This document shows, piece after piece, positions 1-5,187 of a DNA stretch of 5,187 bases (position 1 is the first letter of the stretch; each line of letters begins with the position of its first letter). A model generated the notes under the pieces. The model made no database searches. It saw nothing but the letters and a program-made list of their open reading frames with translations, and was not told the origin of the DNA. The stretch spans positions 1-5,187 of the forward strand of contig WLHO01000055.1 in assembly GCA_009702645.1 (NCBI GenBank). The letters are read 5' to 3'. This DNA comes from Actinomycetota bacterium (GTDB lineage Bacteria > Actinomycetota > Actinomycetes > Actinomycetales > Microbacteriaceae). Both the position numbers and the translations under genes were made by a program.

Positions 1-1
1 C

Positions 2-778
2 GATTATGTGGTCTTGGTTCTTGAGGATCGAACCAGAGATATTCGACTAGACAAAACTCGAAGAGATTTCATAGAGAACATTTCACACGAGCTAAAGACT
101 CCAATAGGAGCAATTGCACTTTTGTCGGAAGCGATTGCGCAGGCTGGAGATGATCGAGCAACAATAGAGAAATTCGCAGGCAATCTAAATAAAGAAGCCA
201 GCCGTCTATCACTTCTAGTCCAAGACATCATCGAGCTTTCCAGGCTTCAGTCAGAAGAGGTGCTTGCTGACGCCGAGGTTGTTGATCTAAGCAGCGTTGT
301 TTCCGAAGCAGTTGATAGAAACGAACAACTGGCTGCCAAGCGAAACATCAGAATTCTTTCCGAAGACGGAAAAGGCCCTGAGGTCTTTGGCAACAAGGAA
401 ATGTTGACCGCGGCGGTGAAAAACCTAATTGAAAATGCCGTGAGTTATTCAGAGCCTGGATCTCAAGTTGGAATCGGCTGCACGGTGAAGGGGGCGCTGG
501 CTGAAATTGCAGTGACCGATTCCGGTGCCGGAATTTCTGCCGAGAACCAAGAGCGAGTGTTTGAGCGCTTCTATCGAATTGACCCATCCAGATCTAGAGA
601 AACTGGCGGCACTGGACTAGGTCTAAGCATCGTCAAGCACGTAGCCAAGATTCACCGAGGCGATGTAAAGCTGTTTTCTCAACTGGGTGTTGGTTCAACC
701 TTCACCATCCGAATTCCGTTGGCTACCGCCTCGGATCCAGTCACGGGCACCATCAAAGTAGTTCCGGAGGCAAGCTAA
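2..778 (+). CDS. senX3: Sensor histidine kinase, SenX3/PhoR type, C-terminal catalytic part (5' end cut off by window)
   Basis: This is the membrane sensor kinase of a two-component pair: it autophosphorylates on histidine and passes the phosphate to the adjacent regulator. The frame is open to the left edge (residues D-Y precede the GTG at 8), so that GTG is not the real start; the N-terminal membrane and sensory region, usually about 150 residues in SenX3, lies outside. Visible in order are the HisKA phosphoacceptor motif NISHELKTP with its His at 86-88, the N box NLIENAV with its Asn at 434-436, the G1 motif DSGAG from 518, the F box ERVFERFYR, and the G2 motif GGTGLGL from 605. All catalytic landmarks are intact. 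The RRDF..NISHELKTP and SRSRETGGTGLGLSIVKHVA stretches resemble mycobacterial SenX3, whose role is phosphate-starvation sensing; that signal is inferred by homology. The stop overlaps the regX3 start by one base (TAATG), indicating co-transcription. Confidence 0.93.
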   Translation, partial: DYVVLVLEDRTRDIRLDKTRRDFIENISHELKTPIGAIALLSEAIAQAGDDRATIEKFAGNLNKEASRLSLLVQDIIELSRLQSEEVLADAEVVDLSSVVSEAVDRNEQLAAKRNIRILSEDGKGPEVFGNKEMLTAAVKNLIENAVSYSEPGSQVGIGCTVKGALAEIAVTDSGAGISAENQERVFERFYRIDPSRSRETGGTGLGLSIVKHVAKIHRGDVKLFSQLGVGSTFTIRIPLATASDPVTGTIKVVPEAS

Positions 779-1458
779 TGACAAAGGTATTGGTAGTTGA
801 AGACGAGCAGTCCCTTAGAGAGCCACTAGTTTTCATGCTGGAAAAAGAAGGCTACGAAGTAGTTGAAGCCGAAAACGGTGAAGTAGCCGTTCAAAAGTTT
901 CAAGCTGAGGGCGCTGATGTGATCCTTTTGGATTTGATGATGCCCAAACTTGATGGCAACCAGGTTTGCAAGCAGATTCGCTTGAGCTCAAATGTTCCAA
1001 TCATCATGCTTACCGCCAAGGACTCTGAAGTTGACAAGGTGGTTGGGCTGGAAATCGGAGCGGATGATTACGTTACAAAGCCTTACTCAACAAGAGAGCT
1101 ACTTGCTCGAATGAAGGCAGTTCTTCGAAGAAAGATTGAGCCTGCCGTTGAGGCAGAGTCAGTCTTGGTTGCAGGCGAGCTCAAGCTCGACTCTGATCGC
1201 CACCAGGTGACTTTGGCCGGGAAGCCAATTGCATTTCCGCTCAAAGAGTTTGAGCTTCTGGAGCTACTGATGGAAAACGTAAATCGTGTTTTAACTCGCG
1301 GTCAGATCATCGATCGGGTTTGGGGAGCCAATTATTACGGCGATACCAAGACTCTGGATGTTCACATCAAAAGGCTACGGTCAAAAATCGAAGAGGATCC
1401 AGCAAGGCCTAAGTACATCCAGACCGTTAGAGGTCTGGGCTACAAGTTTGAAATCTAG
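778..1458 (+). CDS. regX3: OmpR/PhoB-family response regulator, RegX3/PhoP type
   Basis: This cytoplasmic DNA-binding regulator is the partner of the upstream kinase. It has 226 residues, essentially the length of mycobacterial RegX3 (227). The receiver domain (about 1-120) shows the acidic pocket E8-D9, phosphoacceptor D52 in LLDLMMP, T79 in IIMLTAKDS and K101 in YVTKPYS. The C-terminal winged-helix domain (about 128-226) has LKEFELLELL, the recognition region RVLTRGQIIDRVWG, the stretch GDTKTLDVHIKRLRSKIE, and the terminal wing TVRGLGYKFEI. The start is well supported: GGAGG at 766-770 lies 7 bases before the ATG, inside the end of the kinase gene. The match to RegX3/PhoP is strong across the whole length, so control of phosphate uptake genes is the likely role. 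I see no convincing target repeat (PHO box) in this window. The TAG stop shares its CTAG with the stop of the convergent lipoprotein gene. Confidence 0.95.
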   Translation: MTKVLVVEDEQSLREPLVFMLEKEGYEVVEAENGEVAVQKFQAEGADVILLDLMMPKLDGNQVCKQIRLSSNVPIIMLTAKDSEVDKVVGLEIGADDYVTKPYSTRELLARMKAVLRRKIEPAVEAESVLVAGELKLDSDRHQVTLAGKPIAFPLKEFELLELLMENVNRVLTRGQIIDRVWGANYYGDTKTLDVHIKRLRSKIEEDPARPKYIQTVRGLGYKFEI

Positions 1459-1988
1459 TTAGCCGGCTCTACTTCTTCTTCAGCAGGCTCGGTGGTCGGT
1501 GCAACCTGCTGCTCCAGAAGCTGAATCAAGGACCTGTACTCAGACAAGGTTCCATCCAACACAGGAACTTTCATTTGTGCATTGATGGTGTCTGATTCAA
1601 GGAAGTAAAACAGCGCAGTCTGTCCAGGAACTTCAACCACCGGCATGGTTATAGCTGGGTTGCCGTTGTAACCGAAGTCAAGTTTTGCACCCGGAGCAAC
1701 TTCGACGAAGTAGTCAGTCTTGGCTTGTGAGTTTGGATCAACATACTGAATTTTCACTACCTTTGCTTCAGCAGCTGAGTTCACTAGTGAGCCGATTAGA
1801 AAACCTTGACCCGATTCGGAAACCAGGTAGATAAAGTTGCGTGCCTTTATGCTTTCAAGATTTACTTGCTGACCGTCGCTTGGGGAGTATGGCTGCAGGG
1901 AGGCAACATTGCCCGTGAGGCTACATGCGCTGGTTGATAGAGCGAGGGTAGCGATCAGAGCGGTGGCAGCTAAACGGCGTACAAACAA
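1455..1988 (-). CDS. LpqE-like putative lipoprotein, function unknown
   Basis: This predicted exported lipoprotein has 177 residues from the TTG start at 1988. That start is preferred because a perfect AGGAGG sits 5 bases upstream and the protein then opens with a compact signal peptide: MFVRR, a hydrophobic stretch (about 6-17), then STSAC with C22 as the likely lipidated cysteine. The -3 residue is Thr rather than the usual Leu, so the lipobox is acceptable but not ideal. The mature part looks like a single beta-rich domain (about 30-145) followed by an acidic Pro/Thr/Glu tail ending at 177. It contains no histidine and no second cysteine, so it lacks the His/Met copper site of PCuAC chaperones that some relatives are compared with. 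Its position divergent from carD matches lpqE of Mycobacterium; the family call rests on that position, length and general pattern. Longer in-frame starts at 2036 and 2129 lack a good ribosome site, and the one at 2129 would run into carD. Confidence 0.75.
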   Translation of the reverse strand: MFVRRLAATALIATLALSTSACSLTGNVASLQPYSPSDGQQVNLESIKARNFIYLVSESGQGFLIGSLVNSAAEAKVVKIQYVDPNSQAKTDYFVEVAPGAKLDFGYNGNPAITMPVVEVPGQTALFYFLESDTINAQMKVPVLDGTLSEYRSLIQLLEQQVAPTTEPAEEEVEPAN

Positions 1989-1993
1989 GGGTT

Positions 1994-1999
1994 CCTCCT
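1994..1999 (-). promoter_or_regulatory. Strong ribosome binding site deciding the TTG start of the lipoprotein gene
   Basis: On the minus strand AGGAGG is followed by the 5-base spacer AACCC and then TTG at 1988-1986. It is the only strong Shine-Dalgarno match ahead of any possible start of this gene, and it fixes the start just before the signal peptide. Confidence 0.8.
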
Positions 2000-2042
2000 G
2001 TGGTTTCTGCCAGTTTATCGCACTATCAAATGGCATTAGCTG

Positions 2043-2051
2043 TGGTAAAAT
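2043..2051 (+). promoter_or_regulatory. Probable extended -10 promoter of carD and the downstream genes
   Basis: TGG at 2043-2045 directly precedes TAAAAT (2046-2051), a one-mismatch version of the TATAAT hexamer with an extended TGn element. Transcription would start near 2057-2059, giving a leader of about 20 bases before the carD ATG. No good -35 hexamer lies 16-18 bases upstream (the region reads CTATCAAA), which is compatible with an extended -10 promoter. It lies in the only non-coding gap ahead of carD-ispDF-cysS-rlmB and so is the likely main promoter of that cluster. A lipoprotein promoter on the other strand must lie in the same 89 bp, but I could not pick one with confidence. Confidence 0.6.
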
Positions 2052-2077
2052 AGTGGTTTCTGAAGGGAATCCAACAC

Positions 2078-2560
2078 ATGAAGTTTGAGGTTGGCGAAAC
2101 CGTTGTCTATCCACACCACGGCGCAGCAAAGATCGTTGAGGTCAAGAACCGCAACGTACGCGGTGAGACTCAGAAGTACCTTCAGCTCAAGGTAGCCCAG
2201 GGCGATCTGACCATTTGGGTACCAGCTGCCAACGTTGAGATGGTTGGAGTTCGCGACGTTATCGACCGCAAAGGTGTTCAGCAGGTCTTTGATGTTCTAA
2301 GAGCAGAATTCATTGAAGAGCCAACCAACTGGTCCAGAAGATACAAAGCAAATCTTGAAAAACTAGCCTCCGGAGACGTAGTAAAGGTCTCTGAAGTAGT
2401 TAGAGACCTTTGGAGAAGAGATCAGGACCGCGGTCTTTCAGCCGGAGAAAAGCGCATGCTTGCTAAGGCCCGTCAGATTTTGGTTTCCGAGCTAGCCCTT
2501 GCAAAAAAGACCGACGAGGAAAAAGCCTCGGCGCTACTTGACCAAGTTCTGGCCTCCTAG
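2078..2560 (+). CDS. carD: CarD family RNA-polymerase-binding transcription regulator
   Basis: CarD binds the RNA polymerase beta subunit and the upstream edge of the transcription bubble, stabilising open complexes at rRNA and many other promoters; it is essential in mycobacteria. The 160 residues match the length of the M. tuberculosis protein (162). The N-terminal Tudor-like polymerase-interaction domain (about 1-62) begins [19 protein letters not shown] and holds R25; position 47, an Arg in M. tuberculosis CarD, is Trp here. The helical DNA-binding domain (about 63-160) contains the near-invariant [20 protein letters not shown] with W85, the residue that wedges into the bubble edge, then [20 protein letters not shown]. 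The ATG start is supported by AAGGGA at 2063-2068, 9 bases upstream, and by the homologous N terminus. It is the first gene of the forward cluster, 15 bases ahead of ispDF. A perfect 10-bp inverted repeat lies within the gene at 2383-2411. Confidence 0.97.
   Translation: MKFEVGETVVYPHHGAAKIVEVKNRNVRGETQKYLQLKVAQGDLTIWVPAANVEMVGVRDVIDRKGVQQVFDVLRAEFIEEPTNWSRRYKANLEKLASGDVVKVSEVVRDLWRRDQDRGLSAGEKRMLAKARQILVSELALAKKTDEEKASALLDQVLAS
2383..2411 (+). repeat. Perfect 10-bp inverted repeat with 9-base loop inside carD
   Basis: The left arm AAAGGTCTCT (2383-2392) and right arm AGAGACCTTT (2402-2411) are exact reverse complements separated by GAAGTAGTT. A U-G pair (2382 with 2412) could extend the stem. 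It encodes the conserved CarD stretch [10 protein letters not shown] and is followed by TGGAG, not a T run, so it is not a standard intrinsic terminator. It could fold in the mRNA or be chance; no function is claimed. Confidence 0.6.
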
Positions 2561-2575
2561 GAAAGACAAAAAGCT

Positions 2576-3742
2576 ATGACCCCTCGCGCAGTGGCGGTGG
2601 TGCTACTGGCAGCAGGTCGGGGAGAGCGCTTAGGAGCCAATCAACCCAAGGCATTTGTTGAGCTTGCCGGAAAATCCCTACTAGAGCACTCCATTTATCG
2701 GGCACTTGCCACCAAGAACTTACGCCAACTGATTATTGCCGTTCCTGAATCTCACCTTGCTCAGATTCTCGAACTAGAAAACCAACTTGATTCCCAAGGA
2801 GTTGACATTCGAGTTGTGGTGGGTGGAGCAACCAGGCAGCAGTCAGTTTCAGAAGCGCTCGCAGTTTTAGCTGGAGGCATTGACATTGTTTTAGTTCACG
2901 ACTCTGCTAGAGCACTAACCTCAACAGATTTATTCAACAGAGTTTCTGATGCAGTTTTTGAAAACCAAATTGGGGTAATTCCCGCTCTACCGGTTGCTGA
3001 CACAATCAAAAAGTATCGCGGTGATTTAGTTGAGGAAACTGTTGATCGAGCTGAGTTAATCAGAGCCCAAACTCCACAAGGATTCCCAACCGAACTTTTG
3101 GTTAAGGCTCACGTTGCCGCTCAAGCCGATTTCACCGACGATGCAAGTTTGGTTCAAGCCTTTGGTGGAACTGTGATGATGGTCGCTGGGGAAGAGGTGG
3201 CGATGAAAATCACTACCGCTGAAGATTTAGAAACCGCGCAAGGATATCTTCTTTCCGGTGCCCGAACTGGAATTGGATCTGATGCTCACAGATTCAGTAG
3301 TGATCCAAACAAAACTTTGCTTCTTGGATGCTTGGAGTGGGAAGGCCACCGAGGACTTGAAGGTCACAGCGACGGCGATGTAATCGCACACTCAATTGTC
3401 GATGCACTACTAGCTGCAGCAGGTCTTGGGGATATCGGTTCCAACTTCGGCACTGACCGCAAAGAGTATGCAGGGGCATCAGGAGAGGTATTTCTCAGAG
3501 GAACACTTGAGCTGCTAACCAAGTCAGGATTTGAGCCAGTAAATGTCTCGGTGCAACTTATTGGCAATGAGCCAAAGCTTTCACCCCGAAGACTCGAGCT
3601 AGAGACTCACCTCAGTTCAATAATTGGTGCTCCAGTTAGCGTTTCTGCCACCACAACAGATGGACTTGGCTTTTTAGGAAGCGACGAGGGCCTCGCGGCT
3701 ATCGCAACCAGTTTGGTTCGAAAGGTAGGCTTTAGCTCGTGA
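2576..3742 (+). CDS. ispDF: Bifunctional IspD-IspF enzyme of the MEP isoprenoid pathway
   Basis: This cytosolic fusion catalyses two steps towards IPP/DMAPP: IspD joins CTP and 2-C-methylerythritol 4-phosphate to give CDP-methylerythritol, and IspF cyclises the IspE product to MEcPP, releasing CMP. The IspD domain (about 1-226) has the CTP loop LLAAGRGERLGANQPK with R18 and K25, VHDSAR with D109, TVDRAELIRAQTPQGFP with R158 and T166, and K211 in MKITTAEDL. After a linker of only a few residues, the IspF domain (about 230-388) has metal ligands D236 and H238 (GSDAHRF) and H272, the motif GHSDGDV with H264, GLGDIG with D286, and SATTTDGLGF. FGTD replaces the FPDTD of E. coli, as I recall for actinobacterial IspF, and S369 stands where E. 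coli has Arg142. The 388-residue length fits known fusions. Only a weak AGGA (2559-2562), overlapping the carD stop, precedes the ATG. The stop overlaps the cysS start in GTGA. Confidence 0.96.
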   Translation: MTPRAVAVVLLAAGRGERLGANQPKAFVELAGKSLLEHSIYRALATKNLRQLIIAVPESHLAQILELENQLDSQGVDIRVVVGGATRQQSVSEALAVLAGGIDIVLVHDSARALTSTDLFNRVSDAVFENQIGVIPALPVADTIKKYRGDLVEETVDRAELIRAQTPQGFPTELLVKAHVAAQADFTDDASLVQAFGGTVMMVAGEEVAMKITTAEDLETAQGYLLSGARTGIGSDAHRFSSDPNKTLLLGCLEWEGHRGLEGHSDGDVIAHSIVDALLAAAGLGDIGSNFGTDRKEYAGASGEVFLRGTLELLTKSGFEPVNVSVQLIGNEPKLSPRRLELETHLSSIIGAPVSVSATTTDGLGFLGSDEGLAAIATSLVRKVGFSS

Positions 3743-5163
3743 CCCTGCAGCTTTTTGACTCCCGAAGCCAATCTCTTAGGGAATTCAAACCACTAAACAA
3801 GGGCGAGGTAGGAATCTACCTTTGCGGTCCAACCGTTCAGTCAGCCCCGCACCTAGGTCATCTTCGCTCTGCATTGGTTTATGACCAGCTACTTCGCTGG
3901 TTAGAAGCAAGCGGTCTAAAAGTTAGTTTGATTAGAAACGTCACAGACATCGATGACAAGGTTTTAGAAAACTCGAAAAAAGAAAATCTTGCCTGGTGGG
4001 AACTTGCCTTTAAGTACGAGCAGCTTTTTGCTGAGTCATACCGCAGGCTAGATATTGCGGCAGCTACTTATGAGCCCCGTGCCACAGCAAACATCATCGA
4101 GATGATTGAACTGATCCAGCTTCTGATCGAAAAAGGCCACGCCTATCAAGTTGAGGGCTCAGCCGATGTCTATTTCAGTGCCGCTAGCTGGAAGGCCTAC
4201 GGTGAGCTAACAAACCAGAAACTAGATGATCTGATTGATGATTCTGAAGCTGAGACTCGCGGAAAGAAAGATCCGAGGGATTTTGCTTTGTGGAAATCCC
4301 ACAAGGACTCAGAGCCTAAAGACGCTGCCTGGAACTCACCGTTTGGAGTTGGCAGGCCTGGCTGGCACATCGAGTGCTCTGCAATGAGCGTGAAGTATTT
4401 GGGCACCCAGTTTGATATTCATGGTGGGGGATTAGATCTTCGCTTCCCACATCACGAGAATGAACTAGCTCAGTCACGAGCAGCAGGCCACGAGTTTGCA
4501 AACTTCTGGCTGCACAACGGACTGGTAAATGTCAACGGTCAAAAGATGAGCAAGTCTCTTGGAAATTCAATTCTGGTTAGTGATGTACTGACAGACTCCA
4601 ATGCTCTGGCACTTCGCTATTACCTCGGATCGGCTCAGTACCGCTCTGTCCTGGATTACAACGAAGGCGTCTTGGATGAAGCTGAAGCAGCCCTTGAGCG
4701 AATTGGCACCTTCTTAGCAAGAGCCGCTCGCGCACTAAGCGAAAAAGGACTTGCAAAGCCTGATACCTCAAAGCCAGCATTTCCCGAGAAGTTCTCGAAG
4801 GCCATGAATGAAGATCTAAACATTCCAGCAGCTCTTGCTGTTTTGCATGAGAGCGTGCGCGAAGGCAACGCCAGCCTTGATAGCACTTTGATGGAACAGG
4901 TCGCCCGCAACTATGCTGAAGTGTTGGCCATGGTTGATGTTTTGAACATCAATCCAGCTTCTAAGTTTTGGCAGGGTACAGGCTCATCAGCAGATGCAAT
5001 GAGTGCACTCGATGGCCTAGTTCGATCCCTAATTGAACAGCGGAATTTGGCAAGGGACAGCAAGGATTTTGAAACATCTGATCGCATCCGCGATCAGCTA
5101 AAAGCAGTTGGTGTAGTTCTTGAAGACTCGGCCGGCTCGACACATTGGAGCCTAGGTGCCTAG
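3739..5163 (+). CDS. cysS: Cysteinyl-tRNA synthetase
   Basis: This class I synthetase attaches cysteine to tRNA-Cys using ATP; the fold binds a catalytic zinc. The 474 residues are slightly longer than E. coli CysS (461). The HIGH motif appears as HLGH (38-41) inside CGPTVQSAPHLGHLRSALVYD, the actinobacterial form, and KMSKS is at 269-273. The zinc ligands are C29, C213 in GWHIECSAM, and H238 and E242 in FPHHENE, all in place. The C-terminal helical anticodon-binding region (about 330-474) includes NEDLNIPAALAVL and SDRIRDQL. FPHHENE separates it from MshC, the mycothiol-pathway paralogue. The GTG start overlaps the ispDF stop by 4 bases (GTGA), with only a modest TAGG 9 bases upstream, suggesting translational coupling. 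Its 3' end overlaps the next gene by 8 bases. Confidence 0.97.
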   Translation: MTLQLFDSRSQSLREFKPLNKGEVGIYLCGPTVQSAPHLGHLRSALVYDQLLRWLEASGLKVSLIRNVTDIDDKVLENSKKENLAWWELAFKYEQLFAESYRRLDIAAATYEPRATANIIEMIELIQLLIEKGHAYQVEGSADVYFSAASWKAYGELTNQKLDDLIDDSEAETRGKKDPRDFALWKSHKDSEPKDAAWNSPFGVGRPGWHIECSAMSVKYLGTQFDIHGGGLDLRFPHHENELAQSRAAGHEFANFWLHNGLVNVNGQKMSKSLGNSILVSDVLTDSNALALRYYLGSAQYRSVLDYNEGVLDEAEAALERIGTFLARAARALSEKGLAKPDTSKPAFPEKFSKAMNEDLNIPAALAVLHESVREGNASLDSTLMEQVARNYAEVLAMVDVLNINPASKFWQGTGSSADAMSALDGLVRSLIEQRNLARDSKDFETSDRIRDQLKAVGVVLEDSAGSTHWSLGA

Positions 5164-5187
5164 CAAACCAACTCGACCAGGAGCCGC
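5156..5187 (+). CDS. rlmB: Start of probable 23S rRNA 2'-O-methyltransferase RlmB (cut off by window edge)
   Basis: A GTG at 5156, 5 bases after GGAG (5147-5150), opens a frame reading MPSKPTRPGA up to the right edge. From memory, actinobacterial RlmB/TrmH-family SpoU methyltransferases begin with nearly this peptide (M-x-NKPTRPGAV-RK), and this gene follows cysS in Mycobacterium and Streptomyces. RlmB 2'-O-methylates a guanosine in the 23S rRNA peptidyl-transferase loop. The frame overlaps the cysS end by 8 bases, in keeping with the other junctions of this cluster. Only ten full codons are visible, so no catalytic motif can be checked; the call rests on the N-terminal peptide, the ribosome site and gene order. 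Confidence 0.7.
   Translation, partial: MPSKPTRPGA

Noticed and set aside
8..10. GTG at 8 as the real start of the kinase
   Set aside because: The frame stays open to the window edge, and a start here would leave no membrane or sensor region and only about 25 residues before the phosphoacceptor His; the gene is cut by the edge.
693..706. GTTCAACC-TTCACC resembling PHO-box direct repeats bound by PhoP/RegX3
   Set aside because: It encodes the conserved GSTFT motif at the end of the kinase, the repeat spacing is 8 rather than 11 bases, and there is no gene start beside it.
1456..1471. AGCCGGCT palindrome beside the shared stop as a bidirectional terminator
   Set aside because: The palindrome has no loop and there is no T run on either strand at the right distance, so it does not look like an intrinsic terminator.
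2037..2129. N-terminal extension of the minus-strand lipoprotein up to the ATG at 2129
   Set aside because: It overlaps the well-supported carD start and promoter, lacks a ribosome site, and puts 47 unlikely residues ahead of a good signal peptide.
2426..2435. Palindrome GACCGCGGTC in carD
   Set aside because: Perfect but without a loop, within a conserved coding stretch (QDRGL), and not part of a recognisable operator layout; expected by chance at this length.
4197..4910. Several minus-strand open frames of 60-85 codons within cysS
   Set aside because: They are antisense to a strongly conserved enzyme, show no family resemblance or ribosome sites, and are frame shadows.
5078..5097. Inverted repeat CTGATCGC-ATCC-GCGATCAG near the 3' end of cysS
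   Set aside because: An 8-bp perfect stem with a 4-base loop, but it encodes the conserved SDRIRDQL stretch, lacks a T run, and lies about 65 bases before the stop. Probably a by-product of codons for DRIRDQ.
3739..5163. MshC (mycothiol cysteine ligase) as an alternative to CysS
   Set aside because: The FPHHENE motif, full-length C-terminal anticodon-binding region and 474-residue size fit CysS; the neighbourhood with ispF and rlmB is also that of cysS.

Overview
The window reads as ordinary core chromosome of an actinobacterium, most likely a small-genome, moderate-GC member of the Microbacteriaceae (for example the freshwater Luna-type lineages). The evidence is a SenX3/RegX3-type two-component pair, a mycobacterial-type CarD, a fused IspD-IspF enzyme (a fusion I recall from Microbacteriaceae such as Leifsonia, Clavibacter and Tropheryma), an actinobacterial-type cysteinyl-tRNA synthetase, and base composition that by eye is near 50% GC, low for the phylum. 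Genes are tightly packed, with overlapping stops and starts. The family placement is inference; no rRNA or other marker is present.

Layout: the left edge cuts into a sensor histidine kinase gene (senX3/phoR-like, 2-778, + strand), whose stop overlaps the start of its response regulator (regX3/phoP-like, 778-1458). A lipoprotein gene of the LpqE type lies on the minus strand (1455-1988) and converges on regX3; the two stop codons share one CTAG. An 89-bp divergent intergenic region (1989-2077) holds the carD promoter. A four-gene forward cluster follows: carD (2078-2560), ispDF (2576-3742), cysS (3739-5163), and the first codons of a probable rlmB (5156 onward), which runs off the right edge.

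How the genes work together: the kinase/regulator pair probably senses phosphate limitation, as its actinobacterial relatives do. CarD is an RNA-polymerase-binding factor that stabilises open promoter complexes. IspDF catalyses two non-consecutive steps of the MEP isoprenoid pathway, CysS charges tRNA-Cys, and RlmB methylates 23S rRNA. From memory this order matches conserved actinobacterial neighbourhoods: carD-ispD-ispF-cysS-rlmB with divergent lpqE in Mycobacterium, and the same block next to phoR-phoP in Streptomyces.

I found no mobile element, CRISPR array, tRNA or rRNA gene, phage or defence gene, and nothing I would call a previously undescribed system. The points worth a second look are small: the shared CTAG stop, a TTG start for the lipoprotein, a perfect 10-bp inverted repeat inside carD, and single-residue departures from well-studied homologues in CarD and in the IspF domain.
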